The translations under genes and the position numbers were made by a program. From Idiomarina seosinensis_A (lineage in GTDB: Bacteria > Pseudomonadota > Gammaproteobacteria > Enterobacterales > Alteromonadaceae): a stretch of 64,000 nucleotides of DNA. Shown piece after piece: positions 36,283 through 45,307 of this stretch. The DNA is taken from assembly GCF_044797955.1 (NCBI RefSeq), contig NZ_CP085211.1:1984001-2048000 (forward strand), in the 5' to 3' direction. Within the stretch, counting starts at the first letter, position 1. The number at the start of each line of letters is the position of its first letter. Below the pieces are notes generated by a model, which was not told where the DNA came from, ran no database searches, and was given only the letters and a program-made list of their open reading frames with translations.

Positions 36283-38550
36283 TCACATGGAGCTGTATTT
36301 GTCGCGCAAGCGCTGGCGGACAAATTCAGCAATGGTGTTAAAGAAGAACGTGAAGACAAACAGCACAAAAGCAGCCAGGAATAAAATACGGTAATGAGAG
36401 CTACCGACTTCCGACTCCGGCATTTCAACCGCAATATTTGCTGATAAAGTACGCATTCCCTCAAAGATATTCCAATCCATAATGGGGGTGTTACCGGTTG
36501 CCATTAACACAATCATGGTTTCGCCAACTGCCCGGCCCAGACCCATCATAACCGCTGAGAAAATACCCGGACTGGCGGTCAGTAATACGACTTTGGTTAA
36601 CGTCTGCCAGGGTGTTGCACCTAACGCCAGAGAACCATTAGACAGGTGTTTCGGGACACTAAAAATAGCGTCCTCAGCAATCGAAAAAATGGTCGGAATA
36701 ACAGCAAAGCCCATCGCGATACCTACCACCAGAGAGTTACGCTGATCAAAGGTGACGCCCAGCTCGTTAGTTAAGTAACCACGCACGTTGCCGTCAAACA
36801 GTAGCTGTTCAATCCACGGACTTAATGAGAACGACAGCCAGCCGACAAATAACACTACCGGGATAAGCACCAGGGCGGCCTTACCCTCATTCATTTTACT
36901 TCTGATCGAGGCGGGTAGCTGGGTCCATATAGCTGCCACGCCGATGATGGCTAATGGCACAAACAACAGGACTGCAACAAAACCAGGTAAGTAGGCCTCC
37001 ACCAGCGGCGCTAGCCAAAGTCCTGCCAAAAAGCCCAGAATAACCGTCGGCAGGGCTTCCATAATTTCGACAGTGGGTTTTACAAACTTACGCACCGACG
37101 GTGACATAAAGTAAGCAGTATAGACTGCTGCAGCCAGGCCAATAGGCACCGCAAAAAGCATCGCATAAGCAGCCGCTTTGATGGTACCAAAGGTGATAGG
37201 CACTAAGCTGAACTTAGACTCAAAGTCGTCCGAACCCGAGGTCGACTGCCAGGTATAGTCGGGCTCTGGATAGCCTTCGTACCAAACTTCCTGCCACAAA
37301 GCACTCCAGGTAACTTCGGGATGCTCGTTTTTAACATCATACAAGCCGTAGCCGTCAGCTGTCTTCATCAGTAAGAAGTTAGCCCGTGGATCAACCATGA
37401 CACGTTGAATTGGACTATCACTGGGTTTGCCGCGGTATAAATCAGCTTCTGACGTGGTATGAAAGATATTCATCGAGCCGTCTTCAGAAAGGGTATAAAA
37501 CGTCCGGCGATAGTACTCCACCTCTATCCGTGTTACCGGAGAACCCGCATCAAAACTACGGATGTACTGGTACTGACGCCCATCATCACCCGGAACTTCA
37601 AACCACTGCGATACCTTACCTGAATCATGGGTGACTAACACCGACGAAGCACCGGCGAGTAAGTACATACCTGAGGCATCACCGAGCTCTCTGCTGCGCA
37701 CTGGCAACAGTTCACGCTCACTAACAGTTCCGTCGACGGTGATATCAAAAACATGAACCCGGTTACCACGGCGGGCCAGAACCTGACGTAAGTCTGGTGT
37801 TACGACCAAATCGTCGATAGCGCTGTTTAACTGAATTTCGGTTCGTTTAGGCGTGAGTGTGACGGCGCCGGTCATAAAGTTTTCTTCGGCGACAAAGTTA
37901 CTCACTACCAAGGTGTTTTTTTCCACGACCGCAGCAAAAAGCAAACCTTCACCGTCAGTCTCATAGGCCAGCTTTTCAAGCTTACGCTGGTCCGGGTCAA
38001 TGACAAAGGCACTACCGTCGTTTTTAACATCGATAGTGGGGGTGATGGTGCGTTGAATACGACCTGTCACCGTCGATACGGGTACATCCGGAAAGCTAAC
38101 CTGAAACTTAGGCTGAGCAACTAAAGCCGTACCCTCGCGGGTACCGTAGGCATACTGCTGATTGACCGGCAACGAACGGGAAAAGCTGCTGATGTCTTCC
38201 GCTGGCAACAGCTGTTCAGTCAAAATCACAGCGCCGGTGTTTCGTTCTTCATTATCAACTAGCGAAAAAAACTGAACCTGGCCGTTGCTTAAGAACCGAT
38301 AACCAATTTCGCCCTGCTCTTCCATGCCAACTGCTTCTACCGGCCCCTGTTCCGGCAACTCGAAACTGTTCACTTTTTTCAAATCAACCGATTCGAAAAT
38401 GGGCTGCACCACATAAAGGAGGTAGAAAAAGATCAGCAACAAAGCAACCAGAACCAAGATGCCGCCAGCTGTCACGCCATAACGTGCTGCATTATCTTTT
38501 AGCAGTCGTATGCGATTGGCAGCTAACTGCTGAGCAGATTGTGGTGCCAT
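36283..38550 (-). CDS. pstC: Phosphate ABC permease PstC, extended form with large N-terminal extracytoplasmic domain
   Basis: At 755 residues it is more than twice E. coli PstC. TM1 (about residues 27-50) is followed by about 370 residues of beta-rich sequence with repeated VFDITVDG-, LLAGASS- and ILVDPRANF-like strands, suggestive of a beta-propeller exposed to the periplasm. The permease core starts at about residue 450 (FGTIKAAAYAMLFAVP) and has the EAA loop SNGSLALGATPWQTLTKVVLL. It is encoded 150 bases after pstS, beyond a terminator-like hairpin. GAGG lies upstream of the ATG. Confidence 0.9.
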   Translation of the reverse strand: MAPQSAQQLAANRIRLLKDNAARYGVTAGGILVLVALLLIFFYLLYVVQPIFESVDLKKVNSFELPEQGPVEAVGMEEQGEIGYRFLSNGQVQFFSLVDNEERNTGAVILTEQLLPAEDISSFSRSLPVNQQYAYGTREGTALVAQPKFQVSFPDVPVSTVTGRIQRTITPTIDVKNDGSAFVIDPDQRKLEKLAYETDGEGLLFAAVVEKNTLVVSNFVAEENFMTGAVTLTPKRTEIQLNSAIDDLVVTPDLRQVLARRGNRVHVFDITVDGTVSERELLPVRSRELGDASGMYLLAGASSVLVTHDSGKVSQWFEVPGDDGRQYQYIRSFDAGSPVTRIEVEYYRRTFYTLSEDGSMNIFHTTSEADLYRGKPSDSPIQRVMVDPRANFLLMKTADGYGLYDVKNEHPEVTWSALWQEVWYEGYPEPDYTWQSTSGSDDFESKFSLVPITFGTIKAAAYAMLFAVPIGLAAAVYTAYFMSPSVRKFVKPTVEIMEALPTVILGFLAGLWLAPLVEAYLPGFVAVLLFVPLAIIGVAAIWTQLPASIRSKMNEGKAALVLIPVVLFVGWLSFSLSPWIEQLLFDGNVRGYLTNELGVTFDQRNSLVVGIAMGFAVIPTIFSIAEDAIFSVPKHLSNGSLALGATPWQTLTKVVLLTASPGIFSAVMMGLGRAVGETMIVLMATGNTPIMDWNIFEGMRTLSANIAVEMPESEVGSSHYRILFLAAFVLFVFTFFFNTIAEFVRQRLRDKYSSM

Positions 38551-38599
38551 TTTGACCTCAATAAGATGTAATTAAAGAAAGCTTATCTTAATATTTTTT

Positions 38600-38628
38600 T
38601 ATGACAGTATTGTTACACCACTGTCATA
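38600..38628. promoter_or_regulatory. Perfect dyad with PhoB-like half sites upstream of pstC
   Basis: A 9-bp perfect inverted repeat tatgacagt-N11-actgtcata lies 50 bases upstream of the pstC ATG. Each arm is the core half of a PhoB box (CTGTCATA), in opposite orientation instead of the usual direct repeat. It may be a secondary PhoB site or an RNA hairpin. Confidence 0.5.
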
Positions 38629-38640
38629 ATTTCTTCACTG

Positions 38641-38693
38641 AAGTGTAAAAATAAAAAACCGGCACTCTGCTAAGAGTACCGGTTATTACACTT
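38641..38693 (-). terminator. pstS-pstC intercistronic terminator / attenuator
   Basis: Stem aaccgg-c-actct (38657-38668) pairs with agagt-a-ccggtt (38673-38684) around a 4-base loop, with one mismatch. On the minus strand the T-run ttttttattttt follows immediately. Outer arms aagtgtaa / ttacactt extend it further. Partial termination here would give the usual excess of pstS over pstCAB. Confidence 0.85.
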
Positions 38694-38700
38694 TCAATAT

Positions 38701-39690
38701 TTAGTGGCTTAGACCCAATTTTTCCAGTTCCGCGTCAACAACCGCTTTTGGCAAACCGATATAACCGTCCTTATTAACAATGTCCTGACCTTGTTTGGAC
38801 AGAATCATTTTTAAGAATTCGGCTTCGGCATCACCCAGTGGTTTATTCGGGTGCTTGTTCACGTAAACATACAGGAACCGGGCCAGTGGGTACTGACCTG
38901 CCAGAGCATTTTCCCGGGTAGCTTCAACAAAGTCCTGATCATCACCTTTGGCTAAAGGTACGGTCTTGACACCTGAAGTAACATAACCGATACCAGAGTA
39001 GCCAATGGCATTAATTGAGGTGGATACCGACTGAACTACTGATGCTGAGCCAGGCTGCTCGTTGACGTTCGAGCGGAAGTCACCGTCACATAAACCCACT
39101 TCTTTAAAATATCCATAAGTGCCTGATACTGAGTTGCGTCCATATAATTGCAGATCACGGTTGGTCCACTCATCTTCAAGCCCCAGATCGCCCCAGCGAT
39201 TGACCTGCTCTCTGGCACCACACTTACGCGTTGACGAAAATACCGCATCAACTTCGCGAATGGTCATCCCTTCGATCGGATTATCCTTGTGGACAAAAAC
39301 CGCCAAAGCATCAATTGCGACTCTCACCGGTGTAGGTTTGTAGCCGTGACGCTTTTCAAAAGACTCAATCTCTTTCGACTTCATGGCACGACTCATCGGC
39401 CCAAAGCTTGACGTGCCTTCAGTTAAGGCCGGTGGAGCTGTTGATGAACCTGCCGCCTGAATTTGAATATTAACACTGGGATACATGCGCTTAAATTCTT
39501 CACCCCAGAACGTCATCATATTAGCCAGAGTATCCGAGCCTACCGAGGACAAGTTACCCGACAAACCGGCGACCTTCTCATATTCCGGTAACTCATCGGT
39601 GTTAGCCATTGCTGCACTACTAAGAGCAATGCCACCAGCCATAGCTATGGTTGATAATGATTTACTAAATACAGTTGTTGGTTTGAACAT
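38701..39690 (-). CDS. pstS: Periplasmic phosphate-binding protein PstS
   Basis: This 329-residue protein has a signal peptide that ends near SSAAMA. Phosphate-loop residues are in GSDTLANMM and in QAAGSSTAPPALTEG, with the later RNSVSGTYGYF block. The start is the ATG at 39690 with GAGGTG upstream. An upstream in-frame ATG adding ten residues is rejected because it would disrupt the signal peptide. Transcription is likely from the PhoB box at 39761. Confidence 0.95.
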   Translation of the reverse strand: MFKPTTVFSKSLSTIAMAGGIALSSAAMANTDELPEYEKVAGLSGNLSSVGSDTLANMMTFWGEEFKRMYPSVNIQIQAAGSSTAPPALTEGTSSFGPMSRAMKSKEIESFEKRHGYKPTPVRVAIDALAVFVHKDNPIEGMTIREVDAVFSSTRKCGAREQVNRWGDLGLEDEWTNRDLQLYGRNSVSGTYGYFKEVGLCDGDFRSNVNEQPGSASVVQSVSTSINAIGYSGIGYVTSGVKTVPLAKGDDQDFVEATRENALAGQYPLARFLYVYVNKHPNKPLGDAEAEFLKMILSKQGQDIVNKDGYIGLPKAVVDAELEKLGLSH

Positions 39691-39760
39691 GCTGTTCACC
39701 TCTTTGAGACCTTTTGTCACAGATAATGGAGCTTACTGTGAGGCACTATATAAAAGTGAT

Positions 39761-39778
39761 GTGACAGTTTAATGACAA
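39761..39778 (-). promoter_or_regulatory. PhoB box upstream of pstS
   Basis: On the minus strand, TTGTCATTAAACTGTCAC matches the Pho-box consensus (two 7-base half sites spaced 11) at nearly every position. A third TGTCA core lies 9 bases further upstream. A TATATA -10-like element follows about 10 bases downstream. This is the expected PhoB-dependent pstS promoter. Confidence 0.92.
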
Positions 39779-39804
39779 TTATGACAATTTCTTTAAATTT
39801 GCCG

Positions 39805-41103
39805 TTAGCGGTCTTTCACAAGTTCCGCCGGTAGCCGGAACCAAAACCGGGATCCCTGCCCCGGCTGTGAATTAATTTCTAAGTGGCTATTGTGGTGCTG
39901 CAGGGCCTGCTTAACGATAGACAAACCAAGCCCGGTACCTCCGCTTTGGCTGTTACGGTCCGGGTCCACCCGGTAAAAGCGTTCAGTAAGCCGCGGCAGG
40001 TGTTCATTTTCGATGCCGGGCCCACTGTCTTCAACACTGAACTCGGCTTCATTTTTAACTTTGTGCCATGCTACCCGGATATTTCCACCTTCCGGCGTAT
40101 AACGAATTGCATTAACCAGTAAGTTTTGCATCGCGCTCAGCAACTGTTCTTGTTTCCCGTAAACCTTGATCGGCTGAATATCAAAAGTGAGTTGCAAGTG
40201 CTTATCCCGTGCCAGTTTTTCAGTCTCTCCCTGCAACTGGCTCAGCAGCCGGGGAACATCCACAACATGGTCAAAGACATCATGGCTGGGCGTTTCCATT
40301 CGCGATAACAACAACAGCTGCTCAACTAAAGATCTCATTCGCTCGCTTTGTTGCTGCATTTGAGTGACCGCTTTGTCAGCCAGCTGGGGCGGGGTTTCGC
40401 TAATATCATCCAGCATTTCCAGGTAACCCTGCATTACCGTCAGCGGCGTTTTAAGTTCATGGGATACATTGGCAACAAAGTCACGCCGCATAGTGTCCAG
40501 TTGTTTTACCTGAGTAACGTCGCGGGCTACCAATAAAAATTGGCCATCACTGTATGGCATGACACGGATTTCGATATCCAGCGAATCTCTTACCGGCGAC
40601 GGTATTGTCAGCGACTCACTGAACTCTCCTTTATTAAGGTAAGCAAAAAACTGCGGATGACGGATAAGATTTGATAAGCGCATACCCGCATCTTCCGGCC
40701 AGCGCAAACCAAAGTAAAATTGCGCCAGTTTATTGCTCCATAGCAAAGAACCATCACTACGAAATACAATGGCAGCGTCCGGCAAAGCCTCTGCCGCCTC
40801 ACGGAAGCGACGCAGTAATCGCGCCAAGGCTTTACGTCGGCGTTGGCTGCGCCGCTGATTGCGATAGATACCATCGTAGATATAGCTCCAGCTACCGGGA
40901 GCGGTTGGCGGCAGTAAGTTGCGACTATTCCAGAGCCAGCGGGTTAGACGTTGTTGGTAGTAGTAGTGCCAGATAACCAGAATAGCCAGGCCAATGGTCA
41001 GAGCTGGCCAGAACACATCGAAAAGCCAGCCCAACAAAAGAAAGGGCAGAAGATAAAGAACCAGATCACGTAAGGCGGCCCAGTTAGAGTAATCCCGGTC
41101 CAT
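39805..41103 (-). CDS. phoR: Phosphate-regulon sensor histidine kinase PhoR
   Basis: This 432-residue kinase has two N-terminal membrane helices (about residues 12-30 and 33-48), a PAS domain (about 100-195: FRSDGSLLWSNKLAQFYFGL), phospho-acceptor H215 in NVSHELKTPL, and the N (LLVNAIRYTPEGG), G1 (EDSGPGIE) and G2 (GGTGLGLSI) boxes. It has no large periplasmic domain, as in E. coli PhoR, so it senses through Pst/PhoU. It lies 35 bases after phoB. Confidence 0.95.
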   Translation of the reverse strand: MDRDYSNWAALRDLVLYLLPFLLLGWLFDVFWPALTIGLAILVIWHYYYQQRLTRWLWNSRNLLPPTAPGSWSYIYDGIYRNQRRSQRRRKALARLLRRFREAAEALPDAAIVFRSDGSLLWSNKLAQFYFGLRWPEDAGMRLSNLIRHPQFFAYLNKGEFSESLTIPSPVRDSLDIEIRVMPYSDGQFLLVARDVTQVKQLDTMRRDFVANVSHELKTPLTVMQGYLEMLDDISETPPQLADKAVTQMQQQSERMRSLVEQLLLLSRMETPSHDVFDHVVDVPRLLSQLQGETEKLARDKHLQLTFDIQPIKVYGKQEQLLSAMQNLLVNAIRYTPEGGNIRVAWHKVKNEAEFSVEDSGPGIENEHLPRLTERFYRVDPDRNSQSGGTGLGLSIVKQALQHHNSHLEINSQPGQGSRFWFRLPAELVKDR

Positions 41104-41138
41104 AAAAGTTAGTATCCGCTAATTATCAGCATAACAGG

Positions 41139-41825
41139 TTAACGCGAAGAGAACCGATAACCAACACCCCGCACGGTCTGAATCAGGCGATCATAGCCGT
41201 CCGCGGTCAAAGCTTTGCGCAAGCGGCGAATATGAACATCAACCGTGCGGTCTTCAACGTAAACGTTGGTGCCCCAAACCTGATCCAGCAACTGTTCGCG
41301 ACTGTAAACCCGCTCCGGATGAGTCATAAAAAAGTGCAGTAATTTAAACTCAGTCGGTCCCATATCAAGACTTTTATCGTTCGCTGACACCCGATGGGAT
41401 ACCGGATCCAATTTCAGACCTTCAAAATCCAGAGGCTCGTCCAATACCGTCGGCGATACCCGCCGAAATACCGCCCGCATTCGTGCCATCAGCTCTTTCG
41501 GCGAAAAAGGCTTAGTAATGTAATCGTCGGCACCAACCTCTAAGCCTTTTATCTTGTCTTCTTCTTCACCACGGGCGGTGAGCATGATAATAGGGATATT
41601 GCGGGTAAAGTCGTCACCTTTTACTTTTTTTGCTAACTGGATACCGGAACCACCGGGCAACATCCAGTCCAGCAAAATCATATCAGGATAAGGCTCGCAA
41701 AGCTTACTGAGCGCGCTGTCAAAGTCTTTCGCTTCGACCGCCTGATAACCATGCTGCTCCATCACAAAACTTAACATTTCGCGAATCGGGCCTTCGTCTT
41801 CAACAATTAATACTCGACGTGACAT
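41139..41825 (-). CDS. phoB: Phosphate-regulon response regulator PhoB
   Basis: This 228-residue OmpR-family regulator has acidic pocket E9-D10, phospho-acceptor D53 in LLDWMLPG, and the conserved lysine in ITKPFSPKEL. A C-terminal winged helix has the recognition region VYVEDRTVDVHIRRLRKAL. It sits under two PhoB-box-like sequences (41873-41910), indicating autoregulation. It binds Pho boxes at pstS and probably the TonB2 operon. Confidence 0.97.
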   Translation of the reverse strand: MSRRVLIVEDEGPIREMLSFVMEQHGYQAVEAKDFDSALSKLCEPYPDMILLDWMLPGGSGIQLAKKVKGDDFTRNIPIIMLTARGEEEDKIKGLEVGADDYITKPFSPKELMARMRAVFRRVSPTVLDEPLDFEGLKLDPVSHRVSANDKSLDMGPTEFKLLHFFMTHPERVYSREQLLDQVWGTNVYVEDRTVDVHIRRLRKALTADGYDRLIQTVRGVGYRFSSR

Positions 41826-41872
41826 TTAGGGCTTCCTACCTATTGTGAATACCCTGATTATTACCAAATCAT

Positions 41873-41910
41873 ATGACATTTTTATGAAAGTAGGTCAGTT
41901 TTATGACAAG
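41873..41910 (-). promoter_or_regulatory. Tandem PhoB boxes upstream of phoB
   Basis: On the minus strand, CTTGTCATAAAACTGACC (41893-41910) is followed by CTTTCATAAAAATGTCA (41874-41890). Each approximates the Pho box, and start-to-start spacing is about 20 bases, near two helical turns. They lie about 50-85 bases before the phoB ATG. Confidence 0.8.
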
Positions 41911-41924
41911 TTTTCCGGATATTT

Positions 41925-42848
41925 CTAGGCCAGCCACTGCAGTAACTGATAAAAAACGGGCAGTGTGACAAACGCCAGCAATATACCGTAACCCACCATG
42001 GCTGCTGAAAGACTGGGAGCTAAGCCTGCCATAATGGCCACAGCGCCGGCGGTGATCATCGGCGGCATAGCGCTTTCAAAAACCGTTACCTGAACCAACT
42101 CCGAGTCAAAACCAAAGCCTGATAATAGAGCGATTGCCACTAATGGCATCATAATCAGTTTGGCCAGCAAGCCGATAGCCAGGGGGGTTTTACTGCCTTT
42201 TGGCAGCCGGAATTTTAGCTGAAAGCCCACAGCAATCATAATCACCGGGACCAGCGTTACTGCCAGGGATTCAACCAGCACCTGAAACACTCCGGGGTAT
42301 GCGGTGCCTTTTAGTAACAAGGCTAAAACTAAGGCAAGAAACGGCGGGAAAGTAACTATCTTTTTGATGACTGAAACGACACTGGGTTTAACTGGCTCAC
42401 CGGCTTCGGGCTCTTTAAACAGAGCAATAATGATGGTGGCATAAATTGCTAAGCCGAAAAAGGAACCAAACTGATCGTAAAACAGACCGTAAACAATGGC
42501 ATCACTGCCAAAAAAGGCTTCGATCATTGGAAAGCCAAAAAACGAGGTGTTGCCCAGCGGGACACAGATTAGCAGTGCCCCTATGACCGACCTTGACCAG
42601 TCTAAAGCCCGCCCGATGAGATAAACAAAAGTCGCGCTGATTATCAGTAGCAGCCACGGCAATAAAGCCGGGATTAGCAATTCCCGGGAAAACTCAAGGG
42701 CCGGGACTTTACTGAAAATAACGCCCGGTAAAGCGGCATAAATGACATAGAGATTAAGCACCCGGGACGTATTGTCAGGAAACTTACCAAGGCGCTTAAA
42801 CAGTTGCCCCAGCAGCAGGTAGACCGCTAAAACTGCTAAGTTGGTCAT
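41925..42848 (-). CDS. AEC family transporter (auxin efflux carrier fold)
   Basis: This 307-residue inner-membrane protein has about ten helices. The pattern AVYLLLGQLFKRLGKFPD at the start and a helical GGAVAIMAGLAPS-like stretch at the C-terminus match the AEC/PIN family. Substrates in bacteria include malonate, malate and other organic anions, so it may export or import a small carboxylate. It lies 41 bases after the porin gene with GAGG upstream, probably in the same transcript. A role with phosphate uptake is not shown. Confidence 0.82.
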   Translation of the reverse strand: MTNLAVLAVYLLLGQLFKRLGKFPDNTSRVLNLYVIYAALPGVIFSKVPALEFSRELLIPALLPWLLLIISATFVYLIGRALDWSRSVIGALLICVPLGNTSFFGFPMIEAFFGSDAIVYGLFYDQFGSFFGLAIYATIIIALFKEPEAGEPVKPSVVSVIKKIVTFPPFLALVLALLLKGTAYPGVFQVLVESLAVTLVPVIMIAVGFQLKFRLPKGSKTPLAIGLLAKLIMMPLVAIALLSGFGFDSELVQVTVFESAMPPMITAGAVAIMAGLAPSLSAAMVGYGILLAFVTLPVFYQLLQWLA

Positions 42849-42889
42849 TACCAGGACCTCAAAGTCTGCCTACTCCCGGCAGTGGTTGT

Positions 42890-43876
42890 TTACCAGGAAA
42901 AGTCGTGGCGAATACCCACAGCGAGAAAATCCTGCTCCACGCCATTACTGGCACCGCAGCCACGGCTTTGATACAGTTGGATATCGCATTCGCGGCCGGT
43001 ATACCAGGCGTACACACGGGTATCGGCATTGAAGAAGTAATCTGCGCCAACAGAAATAGAGGCATCTTTGTCGCTGTCATACTTAACCGCCTGATATTGA
43101 GCTTTGAATACCCATTGTTTAACTGGATGAGAGGCGCTTAATAAATAGCCGTCGGAATTATACAGGCCATCGGTGCGCTCGAACTGCTGCAAAGCTGCGC
43201 CGACAATGGTAGCGCCCAGCTTAGTGGCCACCGTAACTTGTTCGATATCGTAATCAGCAACATCACGATCAATAGCCAGTGCCGCGTAAAACGGCGTTTT
43301 CTTCAGCTTTTTATCACCGTAAATGATGCCCACAGAAATTCCGTCATCACCTGTTTCATCGCCTGAAGCAATAAAGGTTCCACCCACTTTAAAGTGATTA
43401 AATGAGGGCGAATAGTAGGTTACTGTGTTATCCGGCCGATTTTCACCACGGAACAAACTTTTCAGATCTGCCTCATAATCAGTGAAAGCATCAACACTGC
43501 CCTGCGAATCCTTTAAAAAAGTATCGTAACGACCCAGCATCACCTCGCCAAAACTGCCGCGCAGACCAACCACCTGGTTGCGGTTGGAGACCGCATCATC
43601 ACCTTCGTCAAAGTCGGCTAAATCAATACCAAATTCGATCTGGTAAAACACTTCCAGCTGGTCTTTTAACTGACCTTTACCCTTCAGACCAAACCGCGAG
43701 GAATTACTCTCTAAATCCGAATAAGAGCCGTCTCCCTCATCGCTGCTTTGCAGCGAAACATTTGCACGGCCGTAAACAGTCAGCGCCTCATTATCCACTG
43801 ACTGGGTGCCGGAATCTTGCGCCAGCACAGATAAGGGTAAACATATCAGTGTCGCTAACAGCAGTCGTTGTTTCAT
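42890..43876 (-). CDS. Gram-negative porin (OmpC/Porin_4-like)
   Basis: This 328-residue trimeric-type porin has a signal peptide of about 19 residues (cut near VLAQ). The start of the barrel TVYGRANVSLQSSDEGDGSY, the repeated NSSRFGLKGKGQL and YGDKKLKK blocks and the terminal aromatic BAM signal (HDFSW) are typical of the family. Ion selectivity cannot be read. Only a half-matching PhoB box lies upstream (43972). GAGAG precedes the ATG. It lies between phoB and the TonB2 operon. Confidence 0.88.
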   Translation of the reverse strand: MKQRLLLATLICLPLSVLAQDSGTQSVDNEALTVYGRANVSLQSSDEGDGSYSDLESNSSRFGLKGKGQLKDQLEVFYQIEFGIDLADFDEGDDAVSNRNQVVGLRGSFGEVMLGRYDTFLKDSQGSVDAFTDYEADLKSLFRGENRPDNTVTYYSPSFNHFKVGGTFIASGDETGDDGISVGIIYGDKKLKKTPFYAALAIDRDVADYDIEQVTVATKLGATIVGAALQQFERTDGLYNSDGYLLSASHPVKQWVFKAQYQAVKYDSDKDASISVGADYFFNADTRVYAWYTGRECDIQLYQSRGCGASNGVEQDFLAVGIRHDFSW

Positions 43877-43971
43877 CAGATCACTCTCGTCAAAATAGCA
43901 GTATCACAAAGCAGCATAAACAATCGTATTACGCTTCTTTACAGAATCGTTAAATAATTGTGTCTATGATA

Positions 43972-43989
43972 TTGCTATTTTATGACAAT
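43972..43989 (-). promoter_or_regulatory. Weak PhoB-box-like site upstream of the porin
   Basis: ATTGTCATAAAATAGCAA on the minus strand has one good half site (TTGTCAT) and a poor second half. It lies 96 bases from the porin start. It is included only because it sits inside the phosphate block. Confidence 0.3.
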
Positions 43990-44036
43990 GCAACGAGATT
44001 TGCAGATTATCCCCCCACTGCAGCAGTAATTTAGTG

Positions 44037-45296
44037 TTAGCTCCCCTGCCGCGCGAGTTGCTGCTGGTACTTTTTCTGTGACTCAGCGTATTCAGCCCAC
44101 TGTCCGGCGGCAGCGGCTACCGCGTCAAATTCCATAGCGCGGTTAAAAGCCTCCAGTGCCTGGCTATATTGCTGTTGGTTGACAAACGCCATGCCTTTCA
44201 CCAAATGCATATTACCGGCATTTTTTAACGCGCCGGCACTCAGCGCCTCGTTAGCCAGTGAAATAGCCTGTTGGTTTTCATCCAGGTTTAGCGCCAGTTG
44301 CGCCGCCTGTGCCAGCAACTCACCCGTATCACCCTGCTCGGCAGCCCGACGATAGGCCACAATCGCAGCGTCATATTCCTTCGCCTGGGCAAGGCTCTGC
44401 GCTAAAAATTTCAGATTAGACAGATTTGACTGCAGTTTGCCCTGCTCCAGTCCTTTCTTCATTAATTCTGCCGCCTTAAAAGGCAGTTCATTTAAATAAT
44501 AAACCTGAGCAAGATTGCGCAGCTCGCTGGGCTTTTCGATAAATCCTTGCTGATAGGCAGCTTCAAGTACTGCTAACTGTTTTTTATTTTGTTCAAGCTG
44601 GCCGTAGACACCGGCCAGTTGCAGCCAGTATTCAGGCTTGCTGTAATGAATAACCAACTGCTCGAGCTGATTTGCGACTTCACGTGTCTGCTGCAGCTCG
44701 TAATGGATGGCGCGGGCCAGGATTAGCCAGTTCTCTTTGGCAACTTCGCCTTCTTGCTCTTTTGCCGCTATTGCTTTTGCAATCGGTTGCAGCGCTTTTT
44801 GATAATCACCCTGTTGGTATAAAGCCTGAGCCTTAAGCACCCAGGCCTTCGGTAGTTCATCAGCGCTGGCTTGCTGTTGCCATTGTTCAACATAATTAAC
44901 AGCGGCATCCAGCTGCCCTTCGCTTAGGGTGAGTTGTGCAAGACTGAACAAGGTACTCTTTTCTAGTGAAGCGGGAATCGGTTGCTCATTAACAACTCTG
45001 GCAAAATAATCAATTGCCTGCGCCGTATCGCCCTGTTCGTAATACATAAAACCAAAAAAGTTCCATAACATGGCACGCTCATAACTGTTCATGCTGCTGG
45101 CTCTGTCAGCAACACTTTCCAGCACTTTTATCCCGGCTTCATTATTTTGCTCTTCCGCAACCGCCTGGGCCCGCGCCAGCTGGCTGTATACTTTTTCCCG
45201 TAACGCCGGTACGCGCTCTGTTTGTTGTGCCAGAACCGGCTGAATGCTAACAAAGGCTATCGTGATCACCGCCAGTAATTTTTGCAGATTATTCAT
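44037..45296 (-). CDS. TPR-repeat protein of the TonB2 operon
   Basis: This 419-residue periplasmic protein has a signal peptide (cleaved near VLAQQ) and about nine degenerate TPR motifs covering most of its length, for example NAGIKVLES-, FFGFMYYEQGDTAQAIDYFARV and KALQPIAKAIAAKE. It is the last gene of the operon and lies 11 bases after tonB2, with AAGGAG upstream. Homologous TPR proteins are known in Shewanella and Vibrio TonB2 loci and are thought to act as periplasmic scaffolds for the TonB complex. Confidence 0.85.
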   Translation of the reverse strand: MNNLQKLLAVITIAFVSIQPVLAQQTERVPALREKVYSQLARAQAVAEEQNNEAGIKVLESVADRASSMNSYERAMLWNFFGFMYYEQGDTAQAIDYFARVVNEQPIPASLEKSTLFSLAQLTLSEGQLDAAVNYVEQWQQQASADELPKAWVLKAQALYQQGDYQKALQPIAKAIAAKEQEGEVAKENWLILARAIHYELQQTREVANQLEQLVIHYSKPEYWLQLAGVYGQLEQNKKQLAVLEAAYQQGFIEKPSELRNLAQVYYLNELPFKAAELMKKGLEQGKLQSNLSNLKFLAQSLAQAKEYDAAIVAYRRAAEQGDTGELLAQAAQLALNLDENQQAISLANEALSAGALKNAGNMHLVKGMAFVNQQQYSQALEAFNRAMEFDAVAAAAGQWAEYAESQKKYQQQLARQGS

Positions 45297-45307
45297 CCCG
45301 TCGCTCC

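Noticed and set aside
36263..36286. PstA start at the upstream GTG (overlapping pstC stop)
   Set aside because: The downstream ATG at 36262 has GAGG seven bases upstream and gives a normal N-terminal anchor.
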